A stretch of 64,000 nt of DNA from contig JANXZO010000042.1 in the NCBI GenBank assembly GCA_025355465.1, positions 62,001 to 126,000 on the forward strand. Direction: 5' to 3'. The stretch is from Bacteroidales bacterium (GTDB taxonomy: Bacteria; Bacteroidota; Bacteroidia; Bacteroidales; FEN-979). The notes under the pieces were generated by a model. The model was not told the origin of the DNA, made no database searches, and worked only from the letters and a program-made list of their open reading frames with translations. Position 1 is the stretch's first letter. Every line of letters begins with the position of its first letter. A program made the position numbers and the translations under genes. Below are positions 26,351 to 36,900 of this stretch, in pieces.

Positions 26351-26394
26351 AAAAAAAAACAGGGGCTATTTTAAAAATCGCCCCTGTTTTTTTT
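26351..26394. terminator. Bidirectional Rho-independent terminator
   Basis: A nine-A run, stem CAGGGGC (26360-26366) and GCCCCTG (26380-26386), 13-base loop, then an eight-T run. It can end both the ceramide cluster (plus) and the susD gene (minus), which converge here. Confidence 0.9.
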
Positions 26395-26407
26395 GGTGGA
26401 AAATTAA

Positions 26408-28006
26408 TTATTTTCCGACGGGTTGCCACCAGAGTTTGGTCGACATAGCATCTCCGCCAACTGCTGTAGCAGCTGCCTGAACATTGGCTGCATTAACTGT
26501 AAATTCCTGTTGGGGATAAGTCATCCTGTAAGGAATCGTGTTAATGGTAATCAACGGGGTGAACAGAATGTCGCTGCCATCTGATGCAACACTGGAGACT
26601 TCGCCTGGTTTAAGGAGGAAAGCCGGCTGACCGGTTCTGTTGTACTCAAACCATGCCTGGTAAGCCTGATTGAAGAAAGCCAGGTATTTCTGGGTCATGA
26701 CATTCTCCTTTGTAGCTGCAGGAAGAGCGGCCATGTAAACACCCATATCGGCATTATAAGTAGCGATAGCATCCGGAGTCCAACCTTCGAGCTGAATACA
26801 AACATCTCTCCAATGTTCCATGGATGCAGTGATACCTGCTTCATAATGCGACTGATCCCAGTTATTCAACTCCGAAAGCATGAATTCAACTTCTGCATAT
26901 TCCATATATACAGGAGCAAATGATGCATTCAGGATAACAGGGGCGTAGGTTGTTGTGTAAGCAGCGGGACCGTAGAAGCTCGGGCAGAGTTTCTTGCCCC
27001 AGTATTGCTGGGTGGCACCTTCGCTCATACCATAAGGCATACCAATATATTTGCCGCCTCTTGGTCTCGAATAGATACGTAAACGCGGGTCGGTAAGTCC
27101 TTTGAACGGGTTGACTTTTTTATTGAGCGTGTCATCAACACCTTTCAGCAGGTTAACCAGCGTTTTGCAGGTCGTAAAGTCATTCCGGGCGGAGGTCCAG
27201 AAAGCATCGTACAGCGGTGAGTTATTCGGCGTCTGGCCGATGTAGGGAAATTTAGCATTGTCGCCGTTGGAGGTCATGAATTCGACACCCTCTTCTCCGG
27301 CAATTGCATGGGCTGATGCATAGGCATCGGTACCTGACATACGCATGGCGATGCGGAGTCGAAGTGAGTTTCCGAATTTTTTCCACAATGACATGTCGCC
27401 ACCGAAAATAACGTCGCCGGAGTTAAAACCGCCATTGTCCACAACGATCGATTTTACTGCGGTGGTCAGTTCGTTCTGCAGTGCAGCATAGATAGTAGGA
27501 AGGTTGTCATATTTGGGAGTCGGAGTAACCGAACCTTTAAAGGCTTCCGAGTAAGGGATATTACCATACGTGTCGGCCATCATCTGCATTGCCCAAATTT
27601 TAAGGATGGTAGCACAGGCAATCTGGTTTGTGTTATCGCCACTTGCACCTGCCTTGGCTTTGGTATCGGCATTGGTGTTGAGATTAATGATCTCCTGCAG
27701 GTTCATCACATCATGATAGATCAACCTCCAATATTGGTTGTTGATGTTCTGACGGATCGCAAAGCGATCTTCTGAAGGGTAGTTACGCTGACACCAGTAT
27801 TGAGCATAAAGCATACTCTGGCGACCGCCCCACCATTCATCGTAGATGTCGTCGCAAAGGCCTTTCTGGGCCGCAGTGAAAATGGAGGCAGTTGTAACCT
27901 CTCCGGGGTTATTGGGATTCGTGTTTATCTTATCGAAGTTCTTGGTACACCCGATGATAAAGAGCACCAAAAATATCCCAAGGGTTAATTTTATAAATGT
28001 TTTCAT
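26408..28006 (-). CDS. SusD/RagB-family outer-membrane nutrient-binding lipoprotein
   Basis: 532 residues. Lipoprotein signal with FIIGCTKNFDKINTNPNNP (Cys about residue 20); the 'NTNPNNP' start is diagnostic of the SusD-like group that binds peptides or glycans. Helical TPR-like core (about 80-260), FGNSLRLRIAMRMS, and a late YMEYAEVEFMLSE helix follow. SusD proteins sit on the lid of the SusC barrel and capture ligand. It follows susC by 18 bases on the same strand. No glycosidase, peptidase, sulfatase or anti-sigma factor gene is adjacent, so the substrate is unknown; 'SusD-like 2' relatives are often linked to peptides. Confidence 0.92.
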   Translation of the reverse strand: MKTFIKLTLGIFLVLFIIGCTKNFDKINTNPNNPGEVTTASIFTAAQKGLCDDIYDEWWGGRQSMLYAQYWCQRNYPSEDRFAIRQNINNQYWRLIYHDVMNLQEIINLNTNADTKAKAGASGDNTNQIACATILKIWAMQMMADTYGNIPYSEAFKGSVTPTPKYDNLPTIYAALQNELTTAVKSIVVDNGGFNSGDVIFGGDMSLWKKFGNSLRLRIAMRMSGTDAYASAHAIAGEEGVEFMTSNGDNAKFPYIGQTPNNSPLYDAFWTSARNDFTTCKTLVNLLKGVDDTLNKKVNPFKGLTDPRLRIYSRPRGGKYIGMPYGMSEGATQQYWGKKLCPSFYGPAAYTTTYAPVILNASFAPVYMEYAEVEFMLSELNNWDQSHYEAGITASMEHWRDVCIQLEGWTPDAIATYNADMGVYMAALPAATKENVMTQKYLAFFNQAYQAWFEYNRTGQPAFLLKPGEVSSVASDGSDILFTPLITINTIPYRMTYPQQEFTVNAANVQAAATAVGGDAMSTKLWWQPVGK

Positions 28007-28024
28007 GGTTTGTTCCTCTCAAGA

Positions 28025-31000
28025 TTAAAAGTTAAAGCCTACGTTGAAACCGAAAGTCCTGGTTGACGGCAGTCCTGCACCTTCAATACCCTGGATGTTT
28101 CCGGAGCTGTTACTCTGTTCAGGATCGATACCGACCATGGCAGTTCCGAAAGTAGCAAGGTTTCTTCCGAAGAGACCAATTTTCAGGTTCTGGATCGGAC
28201 CGGTGAGTTTGCTGGGAATGGTATAGGAGACGGTGATTTCGCGCAGCTTGATATAGTTTGCGCTGAGTACGTTCTGCATGGCAGGTCCGTTGTAATGGTC
28301 GGTGGTCCAGGTATAGGCACCGATGTTCGTGGTGTTCGGTCCGGTAACCTGAGCAGTACCATCAGCATTATACATTACGTTACCGCTTGGATCGTATTTG
28401 GCAACCATAGCATCGATTACAATACCGTTTTCACGGATTCCGTTTTCAGCAGATGCTGCAAGGATACCAGTATAGGTTCCCCACATTTTGGTTGTGGAGA
28501 AGAACTTTCCACCCTGTTGGATGTCGACCAGCACGCGAACATCAAATCCAAAAATTTTGAATTCGTTACCGATACCAAGGTTGAAATCGGGAAGCACTGA
28601 ACCCAGCGCTTTCACGGCAGATTTCAGATAGCGGCCATTGGCGCCAACTACTTTGTTTCCGCTTGCATCATAAACATAATCGGTTCCCATTAACTGTCCG
28701 TATTCCTGACCGACAGCAGCATTAACCGAGATGTTGAAGGGGCCTACGCCCAACTGCAGGTTATCGATTCCGGGAGCAAGGGAGACAACCTTATTCCTGT
28801 TACGTGAATAGTTAGCAGTGATGGTCCACTCAAAAGCGTTTTTTACGCGAACGGGAACAGCGGTAAGGAAAATTTCAACACCCTTGTTGGTGATCTCGCC
28901 GGCGTTGATAACCTGGAATGAGTAACCGGAAGCACCGGAAACAGCTACAGGAATGATCTGGTTATTGGAAATTTTGCTGTAGTAAGTAAAATCAAGACCA
29001 AGTCTGTTATCAAGGAACCTTAACTCGGCACCAAGTTCCCAGGAGCTGGTCATTTCAGGTTTCAGATTAGCATTGTTGAGCGTGGTAGGAAGTGTGTAGA
29101 GACCGTAAGGGGGGAAATGATAAGGATACCCGTTCGGATCGAGGAAGTTGGAATAGGTGATGGCGGTGCGGTAAGGATCGGTATCGTTACCAACTTTTGC
29201 CCAGCCGCCTCTTACTTTGGCAAAGGTCAACCATTTGGCCTTTTTGATGGCAGGAAGTTCCGAAACTACCCAGCTGAGTGATACGGAGGGATAGAGGTAG
29301 GAATTTTTTCCGGCAGGAAGGGTAGATGACCAGTCATTACGTAAGGTAAGGTCAAGGTACAACATGCTTTTCCATCCCAGTGAAGCGCTTCCGTAAAGGC
29401 TGTTGATGCGTTTCCAGGTTTTGAAATCTGTGGCAACGTTGGTGAGGGAGTTGCTTAAGGTATAGAGTTCAGGAATCAGCAAGCCGCCAATGGTTGAGCC
29501 GGCGTTGAGTTTATAGTTGCGATCCATCATGTTACCACCGAAGTTGGCATTTAAACGCCAGTCTTTGGCAAATGTTTTATCAACGAGGAAGAGGAATTCG
29601 GCGTTCAACTCGGAGTTGGTACGAACCTGCTCGCGATAATAGGACTGGGAAGCGGAGAAGATCGCTACACGCTCCTGTGTACGGAAAGTGTAGTTGTCGA
29701 GGTTTACTTTACCCTGGGCGCGGAGCCAGCTGGTGATCTGCCAGGAAAGTCCTACGTTACCATAATAACGGTCACGTTTATCGTTCTGGTAGTTCATGTT
29801 ACGGTCCCAGTAAGGGTTGTTGGAGTAGGCAGGAGTAGGATCGTCCATTGAAGTACGGTTCCAGGAGCGCTGTGTTCCATCCGGATTGATATAATTGTTC
29901 TTCTGAACAACCATGTCGAGCTGACGCTGACCCCACTGGTTAAAACGTTCAACCGGGTTGATGTCGCCATAACCTGTTTCGGCACGGCCTTTCGTTTTGG
30001 TTGAAATATAGTTTACATCAGCAAATGCCTTTAAGGTTGAAGTAAGGTTGGCATTGGCACTGAGGTTTACCGTATAACGGTCGAGGGTTGAGTTTGGCAT
30101 GTAGCCTGTTGAATTATAGGTTCCGAGGGCAAGACGTACCTGGGCATTGTTTCCACCGCCGGTGAAGGCAATGTTGTTTGTCCAGCCAAGACCTGTCTTG
30201 AAGAATGTTTTAACATCATTTGTCGGGGCTTTCCATTCGATGGATTTGCCATAGTTTTCAGTATCCCATTTGTCGAAGCTGTTCCAGGGACGATAATAGA
30301 TGGGTGAATTTGCATAGGGTGTGCCGGCAAGGTCGATACCATATCCTTCAAGATATTTTCCTGAGGTGGTGGCATAAGCAGGGCCGAAACTTTCGTCAAT
30401 GCCATAGTCCATACCAAGGTCGAAAGAGGAATATGGATTTCCATCGGGGTCGGTACCAGGAACTTTATAGTATCCCTGCTGGGCACTGTTGGGTGCATAA
30501 TATTTCACTTCCCAGGTAGCATCAAGGCCACCGTTACCACCGCCATAGGTTGTCTGATATTTAGGCAGGTAGGCAACCTGTTCAAAGCTCAAACCGGTGT
30601 TGAATTCAATGCCGATTGTCTTGCCTTTTTGCTGGGCACCTTTTTTGGTTGTGATAAGGATAACCCCGTTTGCTGCGCGTGATCCGTAAAGAGCGGCGGC
30701 GTTGGCACCTTTCAGTACGGAGATTGTAGCAATGTCATCGGGGTTGATATCCTGTGCCATGTTACCGTAGTCAAACCCACCAGCACCACGAGCCGTGTTG
30801 TTCGTGTTAAAGTCACTGTTGTCGAGGATGGTACCATCGATCACGAACAGTGGCTGGTTGTTGCCGGATATTGAGTTGATGCCGCGGATGAGAATACGGG
30901 AGGAACCACCCATGTTACCGGTGGCGGAGGTAACCTGAACACCGGCTATCCTACCTGAAAGTGAATTGATCACGTTGGCCGAGCCGTCGTTTTGCAGTGC

Positions 31001-31387
31001 ACCTCCCTTAACATCCTGTACGGAATAACCGAGAGCTTTCTTTTCGCGGGTTACCCCAAGTGCCGTAACTACGACACCTTCCAGTTCCTGTACGCTGGGT
31101 TCAAGAACTACATTCACAACATTGTCAGTTCCCAGGGTGATTTCCTGGGTTTTCATCCCCACATAGGATACCAGAACGATCGTCTTGTCATTGGGGACCA
31201 CCAGGGTGAAGTTCCCATTTACATCGGTGATTGCACCGATAGCGGTACCCTTAACCAGAATGGTGGCACCGGGAATTCCAGCACCATCTTCAGTACTTGT
31301 TACCTTGCCCGAGATGGATCTTTGGGCATGGGCAACTTGCAACCCTATGAATAACATAAGGAATAGTGAAATTGTAAACTTTCTCAT
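28025..31387 (-). CDS. SusC/RagA-family TonB-linked outer-membrane transporter
   Basis: 1120 residues. Signal peptide (1-21, ending AHAQ), CarboxypepD_reg-like domain (about 24-105: ISGKVTSTEDGAGIPGATIL, GAITDVNGNFTLVVP), then the SusC-specific linker ALGVTREKKALGYSVQDVKG, plug (about 125-245 with RILIRGINSISGNNQPLFVI and the family's LKGANAAALYGSRAANGVIL), and a large barrel ending in FNVGFNF. It imports an unknown ligand with the adjacent SusD-like lipoprotein. No N-terminal anti-sigma interaction domain, so regulation by an ECF pair is not indicated. Confidence 0.95.
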   Translation of the reverse strand: MRKFTISLFLMLFIGLQVAHAQRSISGKVTSTEDGAGIPGATILVKGTAIGAITDVNGNFTLVVPNDKTIVLVSYVGMKTQEITLGTDNVVNVVLEPSVQELEGVVVTALGVTREKKALGYSVQDVKGGALQNDGSANVINSLSGRIAGVQVTSATGNMGGSSRILIRGINSISGNNQPLFVIDGTILDNSDFNTNNTARGAGGFDYGNMAQDINPDDIATISVLKGANAAALYGSRAANGVILITTKKGAQQKGKTIGIEFNTGLSFEQVAYLPKYQTTYGGGNGGLDATWEVKYYAPNSAQQGYYKVPGTDPDGNPYSSFDLGMDYGIDESFGPAYATTSGKYLEGYGIDLAGTPYANSPIYYRPWNSFDKWDTENYGKSIEWKAPTNDVKTFFKTGLGWTNNIAFTGGGNNAQVRLALGTYNSTGYMPNSTLDRYTVNLSANANLTSTLKAFADVNYISTKTKGRAETGYGDINPVERFNQWGQRQLDMVVQKNNYINPDGTQRSWNRTSMDDPTPAYSNNPYWDRNMNYQNDKRDRYYGNVGLSWQITSWLRAQGKVNLDNYTFRTQERVAIFSASQSYYREQVRTNSELNAEFLFLVDKTFAKDWRLNANFGGNMMDRNYKLNAGSTIGGLLIPELYTLSNSLTNVATDFKTWKRINSLYGSASLGWKSMLYLDLTLRNDWSSTLPAGKNSYLYPSVSLSWVVSELPAIKKAKWLTFAKVRGGWAKVGNDTDPYRTAITYSNFLDPNGYPYHFPPYGLYTLPTTLNNANLKPEMTSSWELGAELRFLDNRLGLDFTYYSKISNNQIIPVAVSGASGYSFQVINAGEITNKGVEIFLTAVPVRVKNAFEWTITANYSRNRNKVVSLAPGIDNLQLGVGPFNISVNAAVGQEYGQLMGTDYVYDASGNKVVGANGRYLKSAVKALGSVLPDFNLGIGNEFKIFGFDVRVLVDIQQGGKFFSTTKMWGTYTGILAASAENGIRENGIVIDAMVAKYDPSGNVMYNADGTAQVTGPNTTNIGAYTWTTDHYNGPAMQNVLSANYIKLREITVSYTIPSKLTGPIQNLKIGLFGRNLATFGTAMVGIDPEQSNSSGNIQGIEGAGLPSTRTFGFNVGFNF

Positions 31388-31709
31388 TGCAGTTGGTTTT
31401 TGTTAGTAAAAATGTTTATTATCAGTGACATGGTTAATAAATTCAAATCAGATAGAAATAATTGGTCTGTCGAAAGCGATTACATAATGCAATTTTAGTA
31501 ATTACTTTTATGATTACCTACAATAATTTAACAAAAAATTGACGATTCTTTAACATTCAATTAACAATCACGAATTTGCAAATTTCAAAAAAGTTGATTT
31601 ACAGGCCTTAATTTTTGATCCGGGAATTCATCCAAAATTTGTGAAATTATTCACGAATAATCCTTGTTTTCGATTTTTTTGTTAATTTTGGTAGGAACCT
31701 CAACTTTTC
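31388..31709. other. 322-bp AT-rich intergenic region between divergent operons
   Basis: No coding frame with support. It separates susC (minus) from the deaminase/RND run (plus). Contents: a perfect 12-base palindrome AATTTGCAAATT at 31573-31584; an inverted repeat GTGAA-N4-TTCAC at 31641-31654; and TAATTTTG (31683-31690), listed separately. No convincing TAnnTTTG element was found for susC. The palindromes are candidate operators but AT-rich DNA makes short palindromes common by chance. Confidence 0.5.
31683..31690 (+). promoter_or_regulatory. Bacteroidetes-type -7 element for the deaminase/RND run
   Basis: TAATTTTG, 19 bases before the ATG at 31710. A TTG at 31664-31666 gives a 16-base spacing, shorter than the usual 19-21. 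Confidence 0.5.
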
Positions 31710-31952
31710 ATGCCCATGAAAGCAATAACGCTACTAACTTGTTTTATCGCGGTTATTTTTCTGACAATTCATGCGGAGGCGCAGGAAAAACCTGTCGCCA
31801 ATAATGAAATCAGGTTAGGATACGGTGTGCTCACCGGCCCTGAGATGGTTAATTTATTCGGGATCAGGATCGGCAAAGAGATCGGGGCATTTATGGAGTG
31901 GGGATTTGGATTCAGAGGAATGGTGAATGTAGGAATTTCCGGTAAGTTTTAA
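31710..31952 (+). CDS. Very short envelope protein with barrel-strand-like C-terminus
   Basis: 80 residues (ATG at 31710; a second ATG at 31716 is equally good). Seen: a signal peptide to about residue 25 (IFLTIHAEAQ), then NEIRLGYGVLTGPEMVNLFG, an amphipathic opening like that of Bacteroidota outer-membrane beta-barrel proteins, and an ending FRGMVNVGISGKF that looks like a terminal barrel strand with C-terminal Phe. Only two or three strands remain between, so it is either a genuine mini-protein or an internally deleted barrel gene. Its stop is 2 bases before the deaminase start, making it the first gene of the run. Function unknown. Confidence 0.6.
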   Translation: MPMKAITLLTCFIAVIFLTIHAEAQEKPVANNEIRLGYGVLTGPEMVNLFGIRIGKEIGAFMEWGFGFRGMVNVGISGKF

Positions 31953-31954
31953 CG

Positions 31955-32914
31955 ATGTCCTTACCAATCACCCTCGCAGCAATCCGGGCATGGCCCAAAA
32001 GCGATCTTCACAACCATTGCATGCTTGGGGGAAAACGATCAGTCATAGAAAAATTTTACGGCAGAAAATTCGGCAGGTTCAAGGCTTTAAAGCCCGGGAT
32101 TGCCGATCTGAATCAATATATTATCAGAGAGGTGCGTCCTTTCTTCGAAATGCCTGGTGGTTTTGAAAAGGGTGTGGAGGCTGCCTTCCTGCAAGCCCGG
32201 AAGGACGGGGTCGTGAAGTTGGAAATGAGCATTGATGTCTCGTTCGGGACATTGTTTAAAATTTCACCCGGCCATATCGTTTCAACCCTTAATCATTTTC
32301 ATACATTGATCGCTCCCACAATTGATTTCAGGCCTGAGCTGGGTTTTGCACGACCGGTTCCGCTTCGTACGCTGCTTGCTCGTTTCGAACCATACCTTGG
32401 GTTTGACTATTTCAGGTCGATCGACCTTTACGATGATGAAGGAGCCCAGCCACTGAAAAATTTCCGGGAATTGTACAGCATTGCCCGCCAGTTGGGGATG
32501 AAATGTAAAGCCCATGCCGGGGAGTTCGGATCGGCGGAGTCGGTAAGGGAAACAGTGGAGGTTTTGGAGTTGGATGCGGTTCAGCACGGAATCGGTGCAG
32601 CGGAATCCCCGGCGGTCATGAACTGGCTGGCCGACCGTGCAATACCTTTGAATGTATGTCCGGCCAGTAACATCCAACTGAAACGTGTAATATCCTATAA
32701 AACCCATCCGATCCGGATTTTATTCGATCATGGTGTAAAAGTTACCGTGAATACGGATGATGCCCTGATTTTCGGAGCAGGAGTGTCGGAACAACTCTTC
32801 AAATTATTTCAATCAGGTCTGTTTTCCAAGGCAGAACTGGATATTATCCGGAGGAACGGCCTCGAAAACCCTGTATCCGGAGCAATCCCGGTACCCGATA
32901 ACAAAAACAGGTGA
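31955..32914 (+). CDS. Adenosine deaminase-family metal-dependent hydrolase
   Basis: 319 residues, no signal peptide, so cytoplasmic. It belongs to the zinc-dependent adenosine/AMP deaminase family. Seen: zinc ligands H19 and H21 in KSDLHNHCMLGG, KAHAGEFGSAESV (about 185-197, His ligand and catalytic Glu), VQHGIG (about 210), CPASNIQL and VNTDDALIFG (about 265-275, zinc Asp plus the neighbouring Asp). NTDD followed by a hydrophobic loop is as in true adenosine deaminases. Possible substrates include adenosine, deoxyadenosine, adenine or 6-aminodeoxyfutalosine; sequence alone does not decide. Tightly spaced (2 bases either side) inside a run with an RND pump and a BMP-family lipoprotein. Confidence 0.85.
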   Translation: MSLPITLAAIRAWPKSDLHNHCMLGGKRSVIEKFYGRKFGRFKALKPGIADLNQYIIREVRPFFEMPGGFEKGVEAAFLQARKDGVVKLEMSIDVSFGTLFKISPGHIVSTLNHFHTLIAPTIDFRPELGFARPVPLRTLLARFEPYLGFDYFRSIDLYDDEGAQPLKNFRELYSIARQLGMKCKAHAGEFGSAESVRETVEVLELDAVQHGIGAAESPAVMNWLADRAIPLNVCPASNIQLKRVISYKTHPIRILFDHGVKVTVNTDDALIFGAGVSEQLFKLFQSGLFSKAELDIIRRNGLENPVSGAIPVPDNKNR

Positions 32915-32915
32915 A

Positions 32916-33971
32916 ATGAAACAACGAATCATCTTTCTGATCTGTGCTTTACTGGTAGTCTTTCTGGTCGTCATGAAAATATTCATTTTTCGCGGCACCC
33001 GGGAGATCACCACCCTTACAACAGGGAGCCCGGTTGTGCCGGTAGAGTGTTTCGTGGCCAGGGATACGACGGTAGATTACCAGCTTGAAACCGTCGGAAC
33101 GCTGCGCGCCAATGAGCAGGTTGAGATCGTGAGCGAAATAAGCCGGAAGATCGTTGCCATTTTAATGAAGGAGGGAACCCTGGTAACGAAAGGACAGCTC
33201 CTTTTTAAACTCGATGATGCCGATATTGTGGCCAGGATTAACAAACTCTCCCTTGAAGTAAAACTTGCGCAGGACAACGAAGCCAGGGAAAAGGTGCTTT
33301 ATTCCAAAGGAGGGATAAGTAAAGAGCGGTTTGAGGAGGTGTCGAACCACCGTCAGGTCTTACAGGCCGAAATTGAAATCCTCCGGGTGGATCTGTCGAA
33401 AACGGCGATATGTGCGCCATTTTCCGGAAAAATCGGTTTGCGGAATGTAAGTGAAGGCACCCTTGTCAGTCCGGGCATCGTACTGGCCAACTTGCAGGAC
33501 CTGAGCCGGATGAAGGTAGATTTTGCGATTCCAGAGCGCTATGCCTGCGACCTGAAGGCCAGATCACGGATCACCTTCCGTACAGATAATCTCACTACGG
33601 ACCAGTCGGCGGTTGTTGAAGGGATTGAACCTTCAGTGAATATTAAGACCCGGACGTTGCTGATCAGGGCAATTGCTCAAAATAATGATGGCAGGCTGGT
33701 TGCCGGATCATCAGCACATGTTTTTCTGACCCTTCGCGAACTTACCGGAAGCATTTTTATACCCACCAGCGCACTCATTCCCTCCATCAGAGGCTACACC
33801 GTATTTTTCTGTCGCAGCGGTGTTGCCGTGCCGTCCATGGTCAAAACGGGTGTCAGGAACCGCGACTTTATCCAGATCACCGAGGGTGTCCGGCAGGGAG
33901 ATACCCTGATTGCAACAAACCTGCTGCGGGTTAAAAAGGATTCTCCGCTAAAGGTGGTAAAAACATATTAA
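32916..33971 (+). CDS. RND efflux periplasmic adaptor (membrane fusion protein)
   Basis: 351 residues. A signal anchor (about 5-25) without lipobox Cys, then the barrel-sandwich half motif VGTLRANEQVEIVSEISRKI, KEGTLVTKGQLLFKLDDADI, a shortish alpha-hairpin (about 105-155), and its return ICAPFSGKIGLRNVSEGTLV, beta-barrel and membrane-proximal domains ending GVRQGDTLIATNLLRVKKDS. It bridges the inner-membrane pump and TolC. It begins 1 base after the deaminase stop and 1 base before the pump gene, so the tripartite system and the deaminase are one transcription unit by spacing. Confidence 0.93.
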   Translation: MKQRIIFLICALLVVFLVVMKIFIFRGTREITTLTTGSPVVPVECFVARDTTVDYQLETVGTLRANEQVEIVSEISRKIVAILMKEGTLVTKGQLLFKLDDADIVARINKLSLEVKLAQDNEAREKVLYSKGGISKERFEEVSNHRQVLQAEIEILRVDLSKTAICAPFSGKIGLRNVSEGTLVSPGIVLANLQDLSRMKVDFAIPERYACDLKARSRITFRTDNLTTDQSAVVEGIEPSVNIKTRTLLIRAIAQNNDGRLVAGSSAHVFLTLRELTGSIFIPTSALIPSIRGYTVFFCRSGVAVPSMVKTGVRNRDFIQITEGVRQGDTLIATNLLRVKKDSPLKVVKTY

Positions 33972-33972
33972 C

Positions 33973-36900
33973 ATGAGTCTCTCCTCCCTGAGTATAAAAA
34001 AGCCGGTTCTGGCCATGGTTTTTACCCTGATGATCCTCATTTTGGGAGGTGTTGCCTTCGTGTATCTGGGCATCAGGGAGTACCCCGAGATGGATCCTCC
34101 GGTTGTGACGGTAACCACCACCTATTCCGGTGCCAACCCGGAGATCATCCAGGCCCAGATTACGGAACCGCTGGAGGACGCGATCAATGGAATAGAAGGG
34201 ATTCGTGTGTTATCGTCGGTTTCTACGGACCAATCAAGTCTGATCACTGTCGAATTCAATCTTGGGAAGGAGATGGAATCGGCTGCCAACGATGTGCGCG
34301 ACAGGGTTTCAAAGGCCATTAAACTATTGCCCAAAGATGTTGATCCGCCGATTGTTGAAAAGCTTAGTGCAAATGCGAATGCCATCATCTTCATGATTGT
34401 GCGAAGTTACGAACGGAACATCATGGAGGTAAACGATCTTGTAGAAAACACAATAAAGACGCGGCTACAAACCATCCAGGGCGTAGGCGACATCAAGATC
34501 TTCGGGGAAAAAAAGTATTCCATGCGGTTATGGCTCGATCCTTACAAAATGGCCTCCAACGGGATAACCGCTGTGGACATTGAAAGGGCCGTGAACCGCG
34601 AAAATGTCGAACTCCCATCGGGCCGTGTTGAGGGTGACCTCACAGAACTTACGATACGGACCCTGGGATTGTTGCAAACCCCGGAACAATTCAACAACCT
34701 TATCATTAAACAGGAGGCAGGAAATATCATACGGCTTTCGGATATCGGCACTGCCGAGCTATATCCCGAGAATGACAGGTCGACCGTGCTGATGGAGCTG
34801 CTGCCGGTCATCATTATCGGTGTCGTTCCGCAAACAGGTGCCAACAATGTGGCCATCGCCGACGAATTCTACAAGCGGATGGAGAGCCTGAAAAAGGAGA
34901 TCCCGGCGGATTATGATGTGAAGATCGGCTACGACTTCACGAAATTTGAGCGGGAGGCTGTAAAAGAGGTGCAGCAAACCATCCTTGTCTCGCTGATCCT
35001 GGTGGTGCTTATCATTTTTCTCTTTCTCCGGGATTGGCGTTCCACGATCATCCCGGTAGCGGCCATACCCGTATCCATCATCGGATCCTTCGTCATTATG
35101 GCGGTGATGGGGTTGTCGATCAATGTTCTGACGCTGCTGGCCATCGTTCTGGCCATCGGGCTGGTATGCGATGATGCCATTGTGGTGCTCGAAAATATTT
35201 ATACCAAGATCGACACCGGCATGCATCCTGTTGAAGCTGCCTTGAAGGGGATGAAGGAAATATTCTTTGCCGTTGTCTCAACCACCATCACACTGGCCGC
35301 TGTGTTTCTCCCTGTCATGTTCCTGCAGGGGCTGGTGGGCAGGTTGTTCAAGGAATTTGCCATCGTGGTAGCGGGTTCCGTGTTAATCTCTGCCTTTGTG
35401 GCGCTCACCCTGTCGCCCATGATGTGTTCACGCATCCTGAAAAATCAACGGCATCTGAACGCAAACTGGCTGATCAATAAAACGGAGCCGTTTTTTCTGG
35501 CGCTGAACAGGGGATACCGCTACTCCCTCAAAGCCTTCATGGACCGGCGGTGGCTGGTTTTTCCTGTCTTCATGGTATTGATTGTTTCAATAGGATGGTT
35601 ATTCAGGTCATTGCATTCGGAACTGGCACCTTTTGAAGACCGTTCGAACATCCGTATTCCGACACTGGCACCGGAGGGATCTACCTATGAATTTATGACA
35701 GGCTACATGGCCCGGCTCGATAAATATATTGCAGATTCCTTCCCCGAGGCCAGTGTGTCGTTTTCGTGGATTTCGCCAAGCCTGGGCACCATTGAAAATC
35801 CGAATAAGGCACAACAGATCGTTTACTTTGTAGATCCGGGCAAGCGAACAAGGAGTCAGCACGAAATGTTCAAAAAGATGTCGGGCGACCTTCAGAATAT
35901 TACCGGTATACGCACTTTCCCTTTTGAACCGCCTACGATCGGCGATCGTTTTTCGGGTCAACCGGTTCAATATGTCTTGCTCGCACCCAGTCTGAACGAT
36001 CTAAACAAAGTCTTGCCAAAGTTCCTGGAGGAGGCCCGGAAGATCCCTGCGCTGCAATTCGTGGATGCCAATTTCAAAGTAAATAAGCCGGAACTGCGAA
36101 TTACGATCGACCGCGAAAAAGCATCTCAACTTGGGGTTTCCACTGCAGAAATTGCCCGAACGATGCAACTTGCGTTGAGTGGGCAGCGATACGGTTATTT
36201 TATCATGGACGGATTACAGTACGAGATCATCGGGCAGGTTTCACGCGCCGACCGCGACCGGCCCGATGACCTTAAGGCCTTGTATGTACGCAATGACAAA
36301 AACGAACTTATTGCCCTCGACAACCTTATCACAACTACCGAATCGATCAACCCGGCCTCGATTTTTTCGTTCAACCGTTACATTGCTGCAACGGTTTCGG
36401 CCGGACTTGCGCCTGGATCTGCCCTGGGTGACGGGATCGCAGCACTTGACGACGTTTCGAAAAAGGTATTGCCGGATACTTTCAACACGGCGCTGGCAGG
36501 CCAGTCGCGCGATTACCGCGAGAGTTCTTCCAGTCTTATCTTTGTGTTCCTGCTCACCATCGTATTAATTTACCTGATTCTTGCTGCGCAATTCGAGAGT
36601 TTTATCGATCCCCTGATCATTCTTTTTACGGTACCTTTAGCCATTGCGGGCGCACTTTTTTCACTGTGGTATTTTAACCAGACCTTCAATATTTTCAGCG
36701 AGATCGGGATTATCATGCTGATCGGCCTGGTTACCAAGAACGGGATCCTTATCGTGGAATTTGCCAATCAGCGCAAGGCTTCGGGGATCGATAAAATGGA
36801 GGCTGTTCAACGGGCTGCCATTTCACGTCTCCGCCCGATCCTTATGACCTCTTGCGCCATGATCCTGGGAATCCTGCCCATCGCGCTGAAACTGGGCGCC

